Shown here: in pieces, positions 33,701 through 45,310 of the stretch
Numbering within the stretch: position 1 is the stretch's first letter
Layout: the number at the start of each line of letters is the position of its first letter
Assembly (NCBI GenBank): GCA_039654915.1
Contig: CM077597.1
Span: 36,740,001-36,804,000, forward strand
Length of the DNA stretch: 64,000 nucleotides
From: Aquilaria yunnanensis
Lineage: Eukaryota > Streptophyta > Magnoliopsida > Malvales > Thymelaeaceae
Reading direction: 5' to 3'
Notes under the pieces: generated by a model
Database searches by the model: none
What the model was told of the DNA's origin: nothing
The model's input: the letters and a program-made list of their open reading frames with translations, nothing else
Position numbers and translations under genes: made by a program

Positions 33701-36700
33701 CTAACTTTCCTACTTCTTCATCTTGGGTATTGGATACTGGATGTGGATCTTACATTTGTGCAAATGTGCAGGATCTAAGTAGAAGTAGAAGATTGTCCCG
33801 AGGTGAAGTGGACCTACGTATTGGAAATGGAGCAAGGGTTGCTACCTTAGCCGTAGGGACTTATGTTCTCACTTTACCTGGTGGATTACTTTTAGAATTA
33901 GATAACTGCTACTTTGTGCCTACTATTAGTAGAAGTTTGATTTTTGTTTCTTGTTTAGACAAGAAAGGTTTTTCATTTATAATAAAGGACAAATGTTGTT
34001 CTATTTATTTGAATAAAATCTTTTATGGTAGTACTCAACTTAGCAATGGGTTGTATGTTCTAGACCTCGAAGATCCAATCTATAATGTGAATACCAAGAA
34101 GGTCAGATTAAATGATTCAAACCTGACCTATCTCTAGCACTGTCACTTAGGCCATATAAATGAGACCCACATATCCAAGCTCCATAAGGATGGACTCTTG
34201 GACTCATTTGATTTTGAATCATATGAGACATTTGAGTCATGTTTGTTCGGCAAGATGACCAAAGCCCTATTCATAGGGCAAAGTGAAAGGGCTAATGACT
34301 TACTAGGACTCATACATAGTGATGTATGTGGCCCTATGTCTACACATGCTAGAGGAGGTTTCCAATACTTCATTACCTTTACTAATGACTTCAGCAGATA
34401 TGGCTATGTGTATCTCATGAGACACAAGTCAGAATCCTTTGAAAAGTTTAAAGAATTCAAGAATGAAGTAGAGAATCAACTCGGGAAGAGTATCAAAGTG
34501 CTTCAATCAGATCGAGGTGGAGAGTACTTGGATCGAGAATTCCTTTACTATCTAAGGAGTGTGGTAAAGTATCACAACTCACTCCACCAGGTACACCTCA
34601 ATGGAATGGTGTATCTGAAAGGAGAAATTGAACTCCGTTAGACATGGTTCACTCTATGATGAGTCAAGCTAACCTTCCAAACTCCTTTTGGGGACATGCT
34701 CTAGAGACAGCCGCTTTTACACTAAACCGAGTTCCATCTAAATCGGTTCAAAAGACACCATATGAGATATGGAGTGGGAGGCGTCCCAATTTGTCTTTTA
34801 TAAAGATTTGGGGCTGTGACACTTATGTGAAATGTCAATCCTCTAAAAAACTAGGGCCCAAATCTCAAAAATGCCTTTTTGTTTGGTGTCCAAAAGAAAC
34901 AAAGGGTTACTGTTTCTACAATCCTTCTGAGCAAAAAGTGTTTGTTGCTCGAACTGATGTCTTTCTAGAGAAAGAGTTTATCTATAAAGGAACTAGTGGG
35001 TGGAAAGTATAACTTGAAAAAATTTAAGAACAACAAGGAGACATCAAACCTGAAATGAAACCTGAACAGCCACCACAAGATGTTGTGGTTCAAGAGTCTG
35101 TTCATGTAGCACAGAGCCCACGTAGGTCTGGTAGGATTTGGCGTGAGACTGAAAGATATGGATTTCTCGTGACTCACACTGGTGATGTGATGCTCATGGA
35201 TCAGGATGAGCCCACAACCTACCAACAAGCTATGTCGGGGCCTGACTCTGAGAAGTGGCTAGTGGCCATGAAATCCGAGATGGAATCCATGTATGAAAAC
35301 CAAGTATGGACTTTGGTTGACCCACCTGAAGGGGTAAAACCCATAGGGTGCAAGTGAGTTTTGAAGAAGAAAACTGACATGGATGGTAATGTGATTACCT
35401 TTAAGGGACGATTGGTTGCAAAAGGTTTCAAGCAAATTCATGGTATTGACTATGATGAAACCTTTTCACCAGTTGCTATGCTTAAATCCATCCAAATTTT
35501 GTTCCCTATTGCTGTACACTGTGATTATGAAATATGGCAAATGGATGTCAAAACTGCATTCCTAAATGGAAAGCTACTTTAGGATGTGTACATGACACAA
35601 CCTGAGGGTTTTGTCACTCCTGAGAATGCCAATAAAGTGTGCAAGTTGCAAAGGTCCATTTATGGACTGAAGCAAGCTTCTCGAAGTTGGAATCTTTGTT
35701 TTGATGATGCAATCAAAGAGTTTGGTTTTATCAAAAATGAAGACGAACCTTGTGTCTACAAGAAGGTTAGTGGGAGCGCTATTGTCTTCTTGGTGTTCTA
35801 TGTAGATGAAATACTACTCATCGGGAATGACATTCCTGAGCTACAGTCTGTGAAGACTTGTTTAGGGAAATGTTTCTCTATGAATGACTTGGGTGAAGTA
35901 GCCTATGTGTTAGGCATCAGGATCTATAGAGATAGATCTAGAAAGCTTCTTGGCCTAAGTCAAAGTACATATATTGACAAGGTGCTAAAGAGGTTTAGCA
36001 TGCAAGAATCCAAGAAAGGATTCTTGCCCATGTCACATGATATAACTCTTTCTAGATCTCAGTATCCGAGTATATCCAAAGAGAGAGAACGCATGAGTAA
36101 GATTCCATATGCCTCGGCAATTGGATCTATCATGTATGCCATGATATGCACTTGTCCCGATGTCTTATATGCCTTAAGCATGACAAGTAGGTACCAATCA
36201 AACCCTGGTGAGAGTCACTGGACAGCTGTTAAGAACATCCTTAAGTACTTACGAAGGACTACGGATGCATTCTTGGTCTTTGAAGGTGAAGATGAGCTCG
36301 TTGTAAGGGGTTACACCGATGCAAGCTTCCAATCCGATAAGGATGATTTTAGATCACAATCTAGTTATGTGTTTTGTATTGGTGGTGGTGCTGTGAGCAG
36401 GAAGAGTTCAAAGCAAGAGATAGTAGCTAACTCCACAACAGAATCTGAGTACATTGCCGCCTCTAATGCTGTGAAGGAGGCAGTTTGGATCAAGAAGTTC
36501 ATCACTGAACTTGGAGTAGTTTCAAGCATTGCCGACCCGATAGGCTAAGGAACCTCGATCTCACCAGCAATCCAAACACATACTCTGATGCTATCATCTC
36601 ATCAGGGAGATCATCGAGAGGGGTGATGTAAGGATATGCAGGACTTCAACAAACAGCAACATAGCTGATCCGCTGACAAAGCCCTTTACGCAGCAAAAAC

Positions 36701-36745
36701 ATGATAGCCATTCTAGATCCATTGGTATTAGTGCAGGTGGGAGGT
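33701..36745 (+). pseudogene. pol: Copia pol: protease, integrase, RT, RNase H
   Basis: Protease WVLDTGCGS (33727 on) keeps DTG. The pre-integrase finger (HCHLGH... ESCLFGK) has lost its first Cys (ETFESC). Integrase keeps SDVCG and QSDRGGEY; the Glu block (WNGVSERR) is preserved only after a frameshift near 34580 and is followed by a TGA. RT blocks are WTLVDPPEGVKPIGCK, QMDVKTAFLNG and IYGLKQASRSWN, but the catalytic box reads YVDE, not YVDD (about 35802-35813). RNase H keeps GYTDASF and TTESEY. The YCDN-type Asp block before AKEPRSHQ is missing, apparently by a deletion at about 36542. The last codons run into the polypurine tract. Confidence 0.9.
36733..36745 (+). promoter_or_regulatory. 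Polypurine tract of Copia element
   Basis: GCAGGTGGGAGGT directly precedes the 3' LTR start TGTTAG. Confidence 0.8.
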
Positions 36746-38188
36746 TGTTAGTATTGTGCCCAAAAGCCAATCGTGAGATGATTGTATTTTTTACACATTG
36801 AGTCATGATATTTTATTAAAGCATTAATCTTGCAATTATGTTTCCTATTTTGTTTCTACGTAACATAACAAACATAATTATAACCCTAGAATAATGATAT
36901 TCTCAAATGTCCCTGATCTAGTATTATTGTGGAGCGGGTTGCAATAATACATAACGACTAGCATATATGGAGACTAATATGAGATATGTAGACTACATAT
37001 CTCATATTAGTCTCAATATACATATGGGTACAAGTTGGAGAACTTGTGTACTGGACCGACCCACCATGAGAACATTACATAGATCGTTATATGAGTATCA
37101 TAAGTGTTTCTCATAATGATCATGGTATATGTAGTCCTTCAACCTTAGATCATCAAGGTTCCCTACATGTGAGTCACATACTTTGATATTTTCCTTTGTT
37201 GCTCATAATTGAGTGAACTTGAAGGAGGTCATTGGGTATGCCACATATCATGCGGAGGGATTTGTATGATCAAGATGGGATTTGTCCCTCCTATGTAACG
37301 GGAGTGATATCTTCGGGCCCCCTTGATAGAGTAAGACTTAGAAAATGCATGGCCATGCTCGGATGAGTTGATATATGATATCAATGTCATCAGTTTAAGT
37401 TGGTCTACTCGGAAATCAAGAAACCAAAGATTGGGCTATACGAGATTGACACATGCCAGGTCTCGTGCTTAGTCTTGATATCTTGGACAAAGGGACAATG
37501 GCATATATCGGTAATGATCATAAAGGTTTAGTCGAATCACCAACAATCTTGTCACCTGGGTAGCAAAGATGTGTTGCTAGACACAGCTCATTGCTTATGA
37601 TCATAAATGTGATTTATACTCATTGGCAACGTGGTAGGAGCCTGTTGGGTCGCACATATAAAGCTATTTGGATCATTAGAGTGCATGGGCTAATAATTTG
37701 GGTTTTGGTTTCACAATAATTTCGTATTAATAATGGGCCCAATAGTTGAGCCATTATTAAGCCCGAAATTAAAGCCTAATTGGATTAGGGCTTTGAAACC
37801 CATCAGGCCTGGAAGTTGAGTCTCACTATAAATACAACTTTTAGTGAGAAATTCGTAGCTCTCCTTGCCCTAGCCTCCCAAAAGCACAACTGCACTCTTC
37901 TCTTGCAATTCCTTAGAGGACGCAAAGGTAGCACTGCGAGCGCAAGAGAAACTCATCTGCCAGAATGCGGTGGAAGCGTGGTGATCTCGAGAGGCTCGCA
38001 TGGATACCATAGAGAGCCTGAACACGTCAACTGTTCTGGTTTTGTGATTCGACTCTACAGTTGAGTGAGAGATCTCAACCGAAAATTAGGTATGAAAATT
38101 TTTGAACACCAGATTTTCCCCGTTTCACTTGGATCCTGGAGGGTTTTGGTTAAATTCTATTGCACTGTTTGGCTCCCGAAACCCAACA
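36746..38188 (+). repeat. Copia 3' LTR
   Basis: 1443 bases, TGTTAGTATTGTG to CGAAACCCAACA. It is about 27 bases longer than the 5' LTR, mainly because of the inverted duplication at 36970-37014. TATAAATA is near 37828. Confidence 0.92.
36970..37014. repeat. Perfect 22-bp inverted duplication
   Basis: Positions 36970-36991 and 36993-37014 are perfect reverse complements around one A. The right arm is absent from every other Copia LTR here, which have only the small quasi-palindrome ATATGTAG-T-CTACATAT. It looks like a templated strand-switch at that palindrome. Confidence 0.9.
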
Positions 38189-40353
38189 GTGAGGCAGCTA
38201 TCCAGCATCTTGTTTCTGGAGTACATTGCATTTCAGGCACTCATAACTTAGGGTGCATATTTAGCTGAGTTAAGACATTATGTAGTGTATGTATGCATGT
38301 ACATGTAGTATATGTAAGATGAGACAAGTATGTGAAAATTTGAGTAATGTTTTAGCTATGTAAGTGATGTGGTGCAAAGCTGCCTAAGTGTGAATGATGG
38401 CTTACTTACTTGTAAATTCTGTTTTGGCCACATAAAGTTGCTAGATGCAAGAGAATGTAACTTATATGTGTATTTTACATATATGGGATAGCCTTGGAGG
38501 GCTTTACCCTTGTGAACGAAGTGTTTGCATGGTTCGGAAAAATTGTATCGGCAAAATGGTCCAAAAGTAGTCAAAATTTTGACACTGTACCTAAAGTTTA
38601 ATATCTCCCTGTGTGGAATTAATTTTGGTATGAAATTTTGGCCACACCTAGAGGACATCTAGAGGGTTAAGTGGGATTTGGAATTTCTGGATTTAGAGGC
38701 CTATATCCAAAGTTATGACATTGAAAAATTGGCTAAGTTACTGTTTATTTGGTCAAAATTTTGTAACCAACTTAAAAAATCCATGACTTGGTCCATAGGT
38801 GGGCTATTGATGTAAAAAAAAATTCCTTTGTTTGCTCTAAGTCTCTACTTGATAATGGAGCAAATAAAATAGGGGGCATGTGGCTAGAATGATATAGTTT
38901 ATTAGTGAAAGTTACAGGTGTAGTAGCTGGTCAGAAGAACTTAACAAGATTGCCTAATGAGTAGAAGCCAAAACTAAGACTTGTGCTAGTTTTTTCCTTC
39001 TTAGCTTCCGTAGTGTGCATAAATGTAAATATGTGTCTTATGGTTAGACCAATATACATGTATTTACATATTGCTCAAGAGGGTCACTTGAGTATGTACA
39101 CTAGGGGTGTTGTTCTGATGACCTATAGGACACACCAAACCTGGGAGTTTAAATACACAGTTTTGGCACCATAACTGGACTACCTTAGAGTGCGTAACAA
39201 AATTCCTCCTGAGGTGCTAGATATCAGTGAGTCTGATGAAGAGGGTGCCGAACTCCCACCAGGTTTTTCTCTTAGCCAATCATCTATGAGTTTGGGATTT
39301 TTTGGTATTTTAGACTTTGTAGATGAATGGCTAGGAGATAATTTTATAACGAAACTTTAGTGTGACTTTACAGATGAGCAAGCCTAAGCTCAATGGACGA
39401 TAGATCATGTTTGGAAGAGGGCCCTTCGGGAATAAAAAATCACGAAGGACAAGGTCCCAAGCGAGCCCTTCTGGACCTTTATAGAATACATGGATCTGTT
39501 TTCTGAAGATAGCTGGAAGAGGGCCCCTTAGATGGTGAGGGGTGTTATGACCAATGCCACCTTTCAAACTCTACCAGAGGAGTGCCCAAATGAGGAGGTC
39601 CTCACTGCTAGAATGACTGAGCACGCTGCCCAACTAAACCTTAACCATTAGGACTTAGAAAAGATTTGAGTCTCTCTCGCTAGTGACCCGCATTCTAACT
39701 CCTTCTCGTCGTCTTTTCTTTTTTTTCTTTTTTGCAGCTGTTGGCGAATGAAGGGTATTTTCGGGCCCGAGTAGCCAAACAGTCCATGGTCTGAAGTCAA
39801 TTAGAAGAGAACTTGGCCAATGCCAAGGAATTGTTTGCAAGCTCGGTCGTCAAGTACGACGAGCTCAACAAAATCACCAGGGAGGACTTGGCCGACCTTC
39901 GACAGGAAATGTTGGGCAGCCAAAAAAGGCTAGTTGAGGAGTTCACCTCCAAGATTTTTGACCTTCGCGCGAAGGTCGTACAACTGTCTTAGGAAGGCGA
40001 GGTCCTTCAAATGGAGAGGGAAGATGCTGGAGAAGGAAGTTGAGGTGCTGAAGAAGGAACTGGAGGATTTGAAGGCTGAAAAGGCCAAGTCAGATGAGGC
40101 AACTAAGTCCTGATTTCAAGATGGGTTCCGATTTTCTCGTCATCAAGTCCTTTCCTAGTACCCTGATTTAGACCTCTCCTTTTTGTGGGCCCTTGATATT
40201 CCTAAGGGACCCTCTTCATCATGGTCGAGGATTGAGTTTCAAAACATCCCCGTTCCTCCCCCTTTGGCTAACAATGTTGATGAAGATGATGATGCCGAGG
40301 GTGATGATGCCAAGGATGTTAAAGAGCCCGAAGATGGACAAAACAAACAATAG

Positions 40354-40709
40354 GCTTCTTCTTTTTTTTTTTTTTTTTTTGTATTCTACACCTTGTAGCT
40401 CACCATTTGAACTTAATGGAACTTTCCAATTTTTGTTCAAAAGTTTTGCTAAATTGTTTCCACCTTCGGCTTTTACCCATCTTTGGAAATAAGCTCCTTT
40501 AGTGGCCTATTATCCTTAAAAGATATTTTCAAGGATTCACAACCTTAGCCTCTCCAAGGGATATCATTTTAAGTGTTTTGGAATCAACCATATTCGATTT
40601 GCCACATTTGGTAAAACTTGTACAATACTACTAATGCATTTTCGGAAGCAACCACATTTGGTTCGCCTCCTTCGGTATATTTATTATAATTTTTCCCTTG
40701 AAAATTTTT
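40354..40709. other. Spacer between convergent Gypsy D genes
   Basis: It holds a run of 19 T (40362-40380) just after the accessory-gene stop, then units such as CCACATTTGGT and CTCCTTCGGTATA resembling the Gypsy B spacer. No gene. Confidence 0.55.
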
Positions 40710-41780
40710 CTAAATGTAGAATTTTTTCAAAGAGGTTGAATGCCATGTGTTTTTCAACTCTTCTCCTTCGGTATTTCCAAGCTTGTAGACTCCTGGCCAA
40801 ACTTCTTCGATGACCAAATAAGGTCCTTCCCAATTTGCTTGAAGTACTCCATGAGATGGTCTTCGGGTTCTAGTTCAGCCCTTCGGAGAACAAGGTCTCC
40901 TTTTTTTATCCCTTTGGGCTTGACATGCAAGTTCATAGCAATGGCTACTCTCTGCTCAAAAGCTTTTCTTCTAAGTTCGGCCATTTCTCTATGTTCGTCA
41001 ATCATATCCAACTTGGTTTTTAAAATGAGGGTGTCACCTTCTTCGTCAAACACTTGTACTCTGATAGATGGTTGCAAAACTTCGACGGGGATAATGGCCT
41101 CTGTGTCGAAGATGAGCGAAATGGGTGCTTCTCCAGTTGCTCTCCTGAGGGTTGTTCGGTAATTCCAGAGCACGCTCGAAAGCTTTCCTGGCCACTTTCC
41201 CTTTGCCTCTTTCAGCCTATTTTTCAGACCATCTTTTATCATTTTATTGGACACTTCAACTTGCCCCTTACTCTGAGGATGGGCAACTGGGGTTAAATGT
41301 AGCTTTATCCTAACATTGCTTGTGAATTCCTGAAATCCTTTATCGGTCAATTGGGAACCGTTATCAACTACTATCACCCTTGGCATGCTAAATCTGTATA
41401 TGATGTTCTTCTAGACAAATTTTTGTATGTCTTTTGCCAAAATTGCTGCCAAAGGCTCCGCCTCGATCCACTTAGTAAAATAATCCACTGTGACTACGTA
41501 GAACTTTACACCTCTTAGAGCCGTTGGGAGAGTTCCAATGAGGTCAATTCCCCAAACAGGGAAGGGGCAAGGATAGTTTGCCGAAGTTATCACTTCTAAC
41601 GGTATTCTCTGGATGGCTGCATGTCTCTGGCACTTACCTTATTTTTTTACGAACTACCTTGCATCTTTCCTTAAACTAGGCCAGAAATATCCTTGCTGAA
41701 GTAGTACCCCAGCCAGGGCGTCAGTCCCAACATGAGAGCCACAAATCCCTTCAAGGACTTCTTTGAGGACTATCTCACTG
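40710..41780 (-). pseudogene. Gypsy D integrase
   Basis: On minus the finger reads VLEGICGSHVG (its first His replaced by Leu), then the Cys pair. Core: VDYFTKWIEAE (41593-41411), VIVVDNGSQL and SKGQVEVSN (41386 on), so all three DDE acids are kept. MAELRRKAFEQRV and a C-terminal part with a frameshift near 40850 follow; TAG at 40712-40710. It is tail-to-tail with the accessory gene. Confidence 0.87.
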
Positions 41781-42815
41781 TCCTCTTCGCTGATACGCCT
41801 TTGCAGTGGATTTGCGTACCCTTGTCAGTACAATTCTTCCCCGATGAGGAAGTATCTTCCTGAGCACTTTCACACCTTTGCAACTTCAAGAGGGTCTTCG
41901 AGAACTTCTGAAGTTGTGAGATATTTCTTGATAGGATCCTTCCATTCTCTACCCAAAGTTACTTTGGACAGTATTGCTATGCTCGTTTGATCCAATACTT
42001 CGGTAAACTCCTTTAATTTGGCCAAACTATCTGCTTCCATATTATCTCATCGGGGTATGTTTTCTATCTACACCCTGTCAAATTCTTAAATAAGCCATTT
42101 TACGAAATCATGGTACTTTGCCAAGTTCGGGTCTTTTGCCCCATAGTCCCCCACCATCTGTCAGACCACTAGCTGAGAATCACTATAGGCCTTAAGATTT
42201 CTCACACCAACTCTTTTTGCTAATCACAAGCCTGCTATGAGGGCTTCATGTTTGGCAACGTTATTGGTGACACTAAAACTGAACTCGATGGACTTCGAAG
42301 CTTCCATACCTTCAGGTCCCCACAGAACTACTCTAGCTCCCGAATGTTCAGAACTGGAGGTGCCATCTATGAAGAGTGTCCACTCAGGTTTGTCACTTCC
42401 GGGGTCCTCTGGAGTATCTTCGGTTTTTGGTACTTCAGTGATGAAATTTTCCAATGCTTGGGCCTTTATTGCCTTTCTTGGCTCATAGGTGATGTCATAT
42501 TCACCGAGCTCAATACACCACTTTGATAATCTTCTAGAGTGGTCTACCTTCCTCATGACATCCCTAAGAGGTAAGTTACTTCGGACAGTGATAGGGTGTC
42601 CCTGGAAATAATACCACAGCCTTCTACTTTCCAACACTAGGGCATTGATGGCCTTTTGCCGAAGAGGGTACCTAACTTCAGCACCGTGCTGCGACTTGCT
42701 TACATAGTATACAGGCCACTACTTTCCTCCCTTTTCCCTTACAAGCATTGAACTTACTGCCTTTTCGATGACGGAGAAGTAAAGGATGAGAGGTTCTCTT
42801 TCCCACGGTTGCTGA
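41781..42815 (-). pseudogene. Gypsy D RNase H and end of RT
   Basis: Open part 42637-42224: PITVRSNLPLRDVMRKVDHS, YDITYEPRKAIKAQAL, FIDGTSSSEHSG. The catalytic Glu block reads NVAKHEAL, with Lys where Gypsy A has Glu. Interrupted at 42815 by Gypsy E; RT continues at 54287. Confidence 0.87.
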
Positions 42816-45294
42816 TGTTACCCACTCCGGGGTAGTCTAGTTATGGTGCCAAAACTGTGCATTTAGACTCCCAGGATTGGAAATGTTCTGTAGGCCATCA
42901 GAACACTACCCTTAGTGTGCATACCCGAGTGGCCCTCTTGGGCACTATGTAAATACATGCATATTGGTCAAACCATCAAACACATATTCAGATTTCATGC
43001 ACACCATGGCAGCAAAGAAGGAAAACACTAGCACAAGTCTTAGTTTTGGCTTCCACACATTAGGCAATCTTGTTAAGTTCTAGTGGCCAGCTACTGTACC
43101 TGTAAATTCCACTAATAAACTGTATCATTCTAGCCTCATACCCCCCTGTTTTATTTTCTCCATTATGAATTAGAGACTTAGAGCAAACAATGGAATTTTT
43201 TTTTACATCAATAGCCCACCTATGGACCAAGTTATGGATTTTTTAAGTTGGTTACAAAATTCTGACCAAATGAACAGTAACTCAGCCAATTTTACAACGT
43301 CATATCTTTGGCTTCAAGGATCCAAATCCAGAAATTATAAATTCCAGTTCAGCCTCTAGATGTTCTCTAGGTTTGGTAAAAATTTCATACCAAGATTCGT
43401 TCTACACAGGGAGATATTAAAGTTTAGGTACATGGTCAAAATTCTGGCAACTTTGGGACCATTTTGTCCATACAATTTTTCCAAACCATGCAAACACTTC
43501 ATTCACAAGGGGAAACCACTCCAAGGCTATCCCATACATGTCCAATACACATATTAATTACATTCTCTTGCATCTAGAAACTTTATGTGGCCAAAACAGA
43601 ATTTACAAGTAAGCAGCCTATCATTCACACTTAGGCAACTTTGCACCACATCACTTACATAGCCAAAACATTACTCAAATGTTCACATACTTGTCTCATT
43701 TTACATACACTACATGTACATGCATAAATTCACTAAAATATGGTCTTAACTCAGCTAAATACGCACCAGGTTACAGGAAGTCCTGAGACACAATGGACTC
43801 CAAAAACAGGATGCTGGACAGCTGCTGCACAAGACAATAAGTACCACCATTAAAAATACCAAATGTGCTCCTAAAATCACCAAACTTTCCATATCATAAC
43901 TATACATATGGAAGTTCATGTACCTGAAATTTCAGATCAAAACTCAAACCACAAAGGTTAGTTTGAAGGTCATCTTTCTGCTGGACCTGAAATGACAGAC
44001 TTGAGGGGAGTAAGTTTCATTGAGAAACTTAGTAAGGGTAACACTTGGATTCACTAGGAAATGTGACCATCATTAAAACCTACATCCAAAGACACTAAAA
44101 CAAAAAAACAACAATGCATATATACAATATATAGCAACCAAATGCAGCAGCCAAACACAAACAACAAACACATGAAATGTGGCAGCAACATATACCATAG
44201 GTTAGTCCATAAAACACATAATAAACATAACCAAATCACTATGGCAGCCCTCCTCAAGCTAATGCTTGGTCTTAGGAGGATTTTAACAGTAGTTAGTACT
44301 AACTTTGGGCTCTAGAAACCTTCATTTCACTGCCATCTTTGTGCACTTGACAATAGGTCACAAAACCTTCAATAAGTGCACTCCCCTCAATAAGCTTGGT
44401 TCATCAAGCTCATGGCTCTCTTCCAAGCTTAGCCATAGCTCCATGGATGTTTCAAAATATAGAAAACAACCCATGAGAGCAAGATAACCCTTACCTTGAT
44501 GGGTATGCTGAAATTGGAGCTTGATCCTAGGTGCACTAAAGCAATAGCACCAACTAGCTTCCAATTGTGCTTCCTTGACTTCAATTGCAAGTAGTTTTGA
44601 GTTTGAAGGTATGGTGGCTATGGAGGAAGTGTGGAGCAGAGGGCTAGCTTTATTTTTGCTGGTGGAGGCCGAAATTTAGAGAGCAAAGGTGGTCTTGACT
44701 ACTTAAATAGTCAAAAGTACACTAAACACACTTAAGTAGTCTTAACCTTGTCTTATGTCATTTTCCTTGCTACAAGACTATGGTTTCTTAGTCTTAATCT
44801 CTTGGCCCATATTTGACCATCCTTATCTTCCTTTAGTAGCCCTTCTTATGTGGGCTAACCCTACAAAACTTCCATTTGACTTAAGTCATAGACATACACA
44901 TCTTAAGGCCTACATTAGAACACTTAGGTCCTTTATGCCTTTTTGTGTTTTCTTTGTCCTTAGTTGTCTTCCATAAGCAATTTCATCATCCAATAGCACT
45001 TTCATACCATTCATATCCTTCCCATAACTCTCCAAATCTCTTTTGTGAGAGTTTTGCAATTGAGTACCCGAATTTCCAAAACCTTACAAAAAAGTCCATA
45101 GGTTGCTTGACAAACAAGCAATCCTTAAGGCTTTTCTTGGGGACCAAGTTACCAACTTGGAACACTTTTAAGGAGGTGTTGATCATGACTTTTACCACCC
45201 ACACTTTAAACACTATGGTGAGAATTACACAATATAATGGTTTTTTAGCCATTATGACACACTTGTAATTCTCCCATTTTATGAGGTGGTAACA
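42816..45294 (-). repeat. Gypsy E 3' LTR
   Basis: 2479 bases, ending GGTGGTAACA on plus next to the polypurine tract. The small open frames shared with the other LTR (for example 44257-44054) are hydrophobic but lie in U5 and show no known domain. Confidence 0.93.
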
Positions 45295-45310
45295 ATCCTC
45301 CCCCCTTTAA
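45295..45310 (-). promoter_or_regulatory. Polypurine tract of Gypsy E
   Basis: On minus, TTAAAGGGGGGAGGAT runs straight into the 3' LTR. It overlaps the integrase stop codon. Confidence 0.85.

Larger units (their letters stand above)
28587..38188 (+). mobile_element. Full-length Ty1/copia element
   Basis: LTRs 28587-30002 and 36746-38188 flank the primer site, leader, gag, protease, integrase, RT and RNase H in Ty1/copia order. The insertion point matches the uninterrupted Gypsy E LTR exactly. Flanks GTGCA (28582-28586) and GTGAG (38189-38193) are a duplication with two changes; the uninterrupted LTR has GTGCA there. The leader contains a younger solo LTR of the same family. The first ~120 LTR bases differ at about one position in ten, so it is not recent, and many stops prevent expression. 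Confidence 0.93.
26942..39199 (+). mobile_element. Gypsy E-family solo LTR split by a full Copia element
   Basis: The pieces 26942-28586 and 38189-39199 match the reversed LTRs 42816-45294 and 51827-54281 from TGTTACCACCTCA to GTGCGTAACA. The flanks ACATT (26937-26941) and AAATT (39200-39204) agree at 4 of 5 bases. There is no internal Gypsy E sequence, so it is a solo LTR. It interrupts the Gypsy D accessory gene. A TTTATAAG TATA-like box is at about 27529. Confidence 0.88.
25675..40353 (+). pseudogene. Gypsy D accessory gene, split by a solo LTR
   Basis: Exon 1 starts at ATG 25675 (MSSSQAKVWSIL). A PF04195-like region runs to about 26520: KLNKWSAKFFPPSYAITRLP, FCQFHGIAINQLPPNSYSYF, LYPFPIRWNFLTKEVLQEIG, with stops near 26021, 26044 and 26170. 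A candidate intron (26531-26597) precedes MGDKSATFYKSPFLGQAE and a lysine-rich putative nuclear signal (KKKALKRKKV, LRSKKNKED), then SLPPPPEDQ. The gene is cut at 26941 and resumes at 39200 with an EWL and EPFWTF-type block. The second candidate intron ends TTTTTTGCAG at 39738. A coiled-coil-like segment and an acidic tail follow, with TAG at 40351-40353. The neighbour is the convergent integrase. Confidence 0.84.

Noticed and set aside
40362..40380. Poly-T run as the tail of a reversed LINE or processed gene
   Set aside because: No duplication or coding sequence adjoins it, and it follows the accessory-gene stop inside continuous Gypsy D sequence.
44054..44257. Hydrophobic small frame, repeated at 53041-53244
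   Set aside because: It is the same stretch of the two Gypsy E LTRs; cysteine and tryptophan runs come from TG-rich DNA. The frame is not kept as a clear coding unit in the solo LTR.
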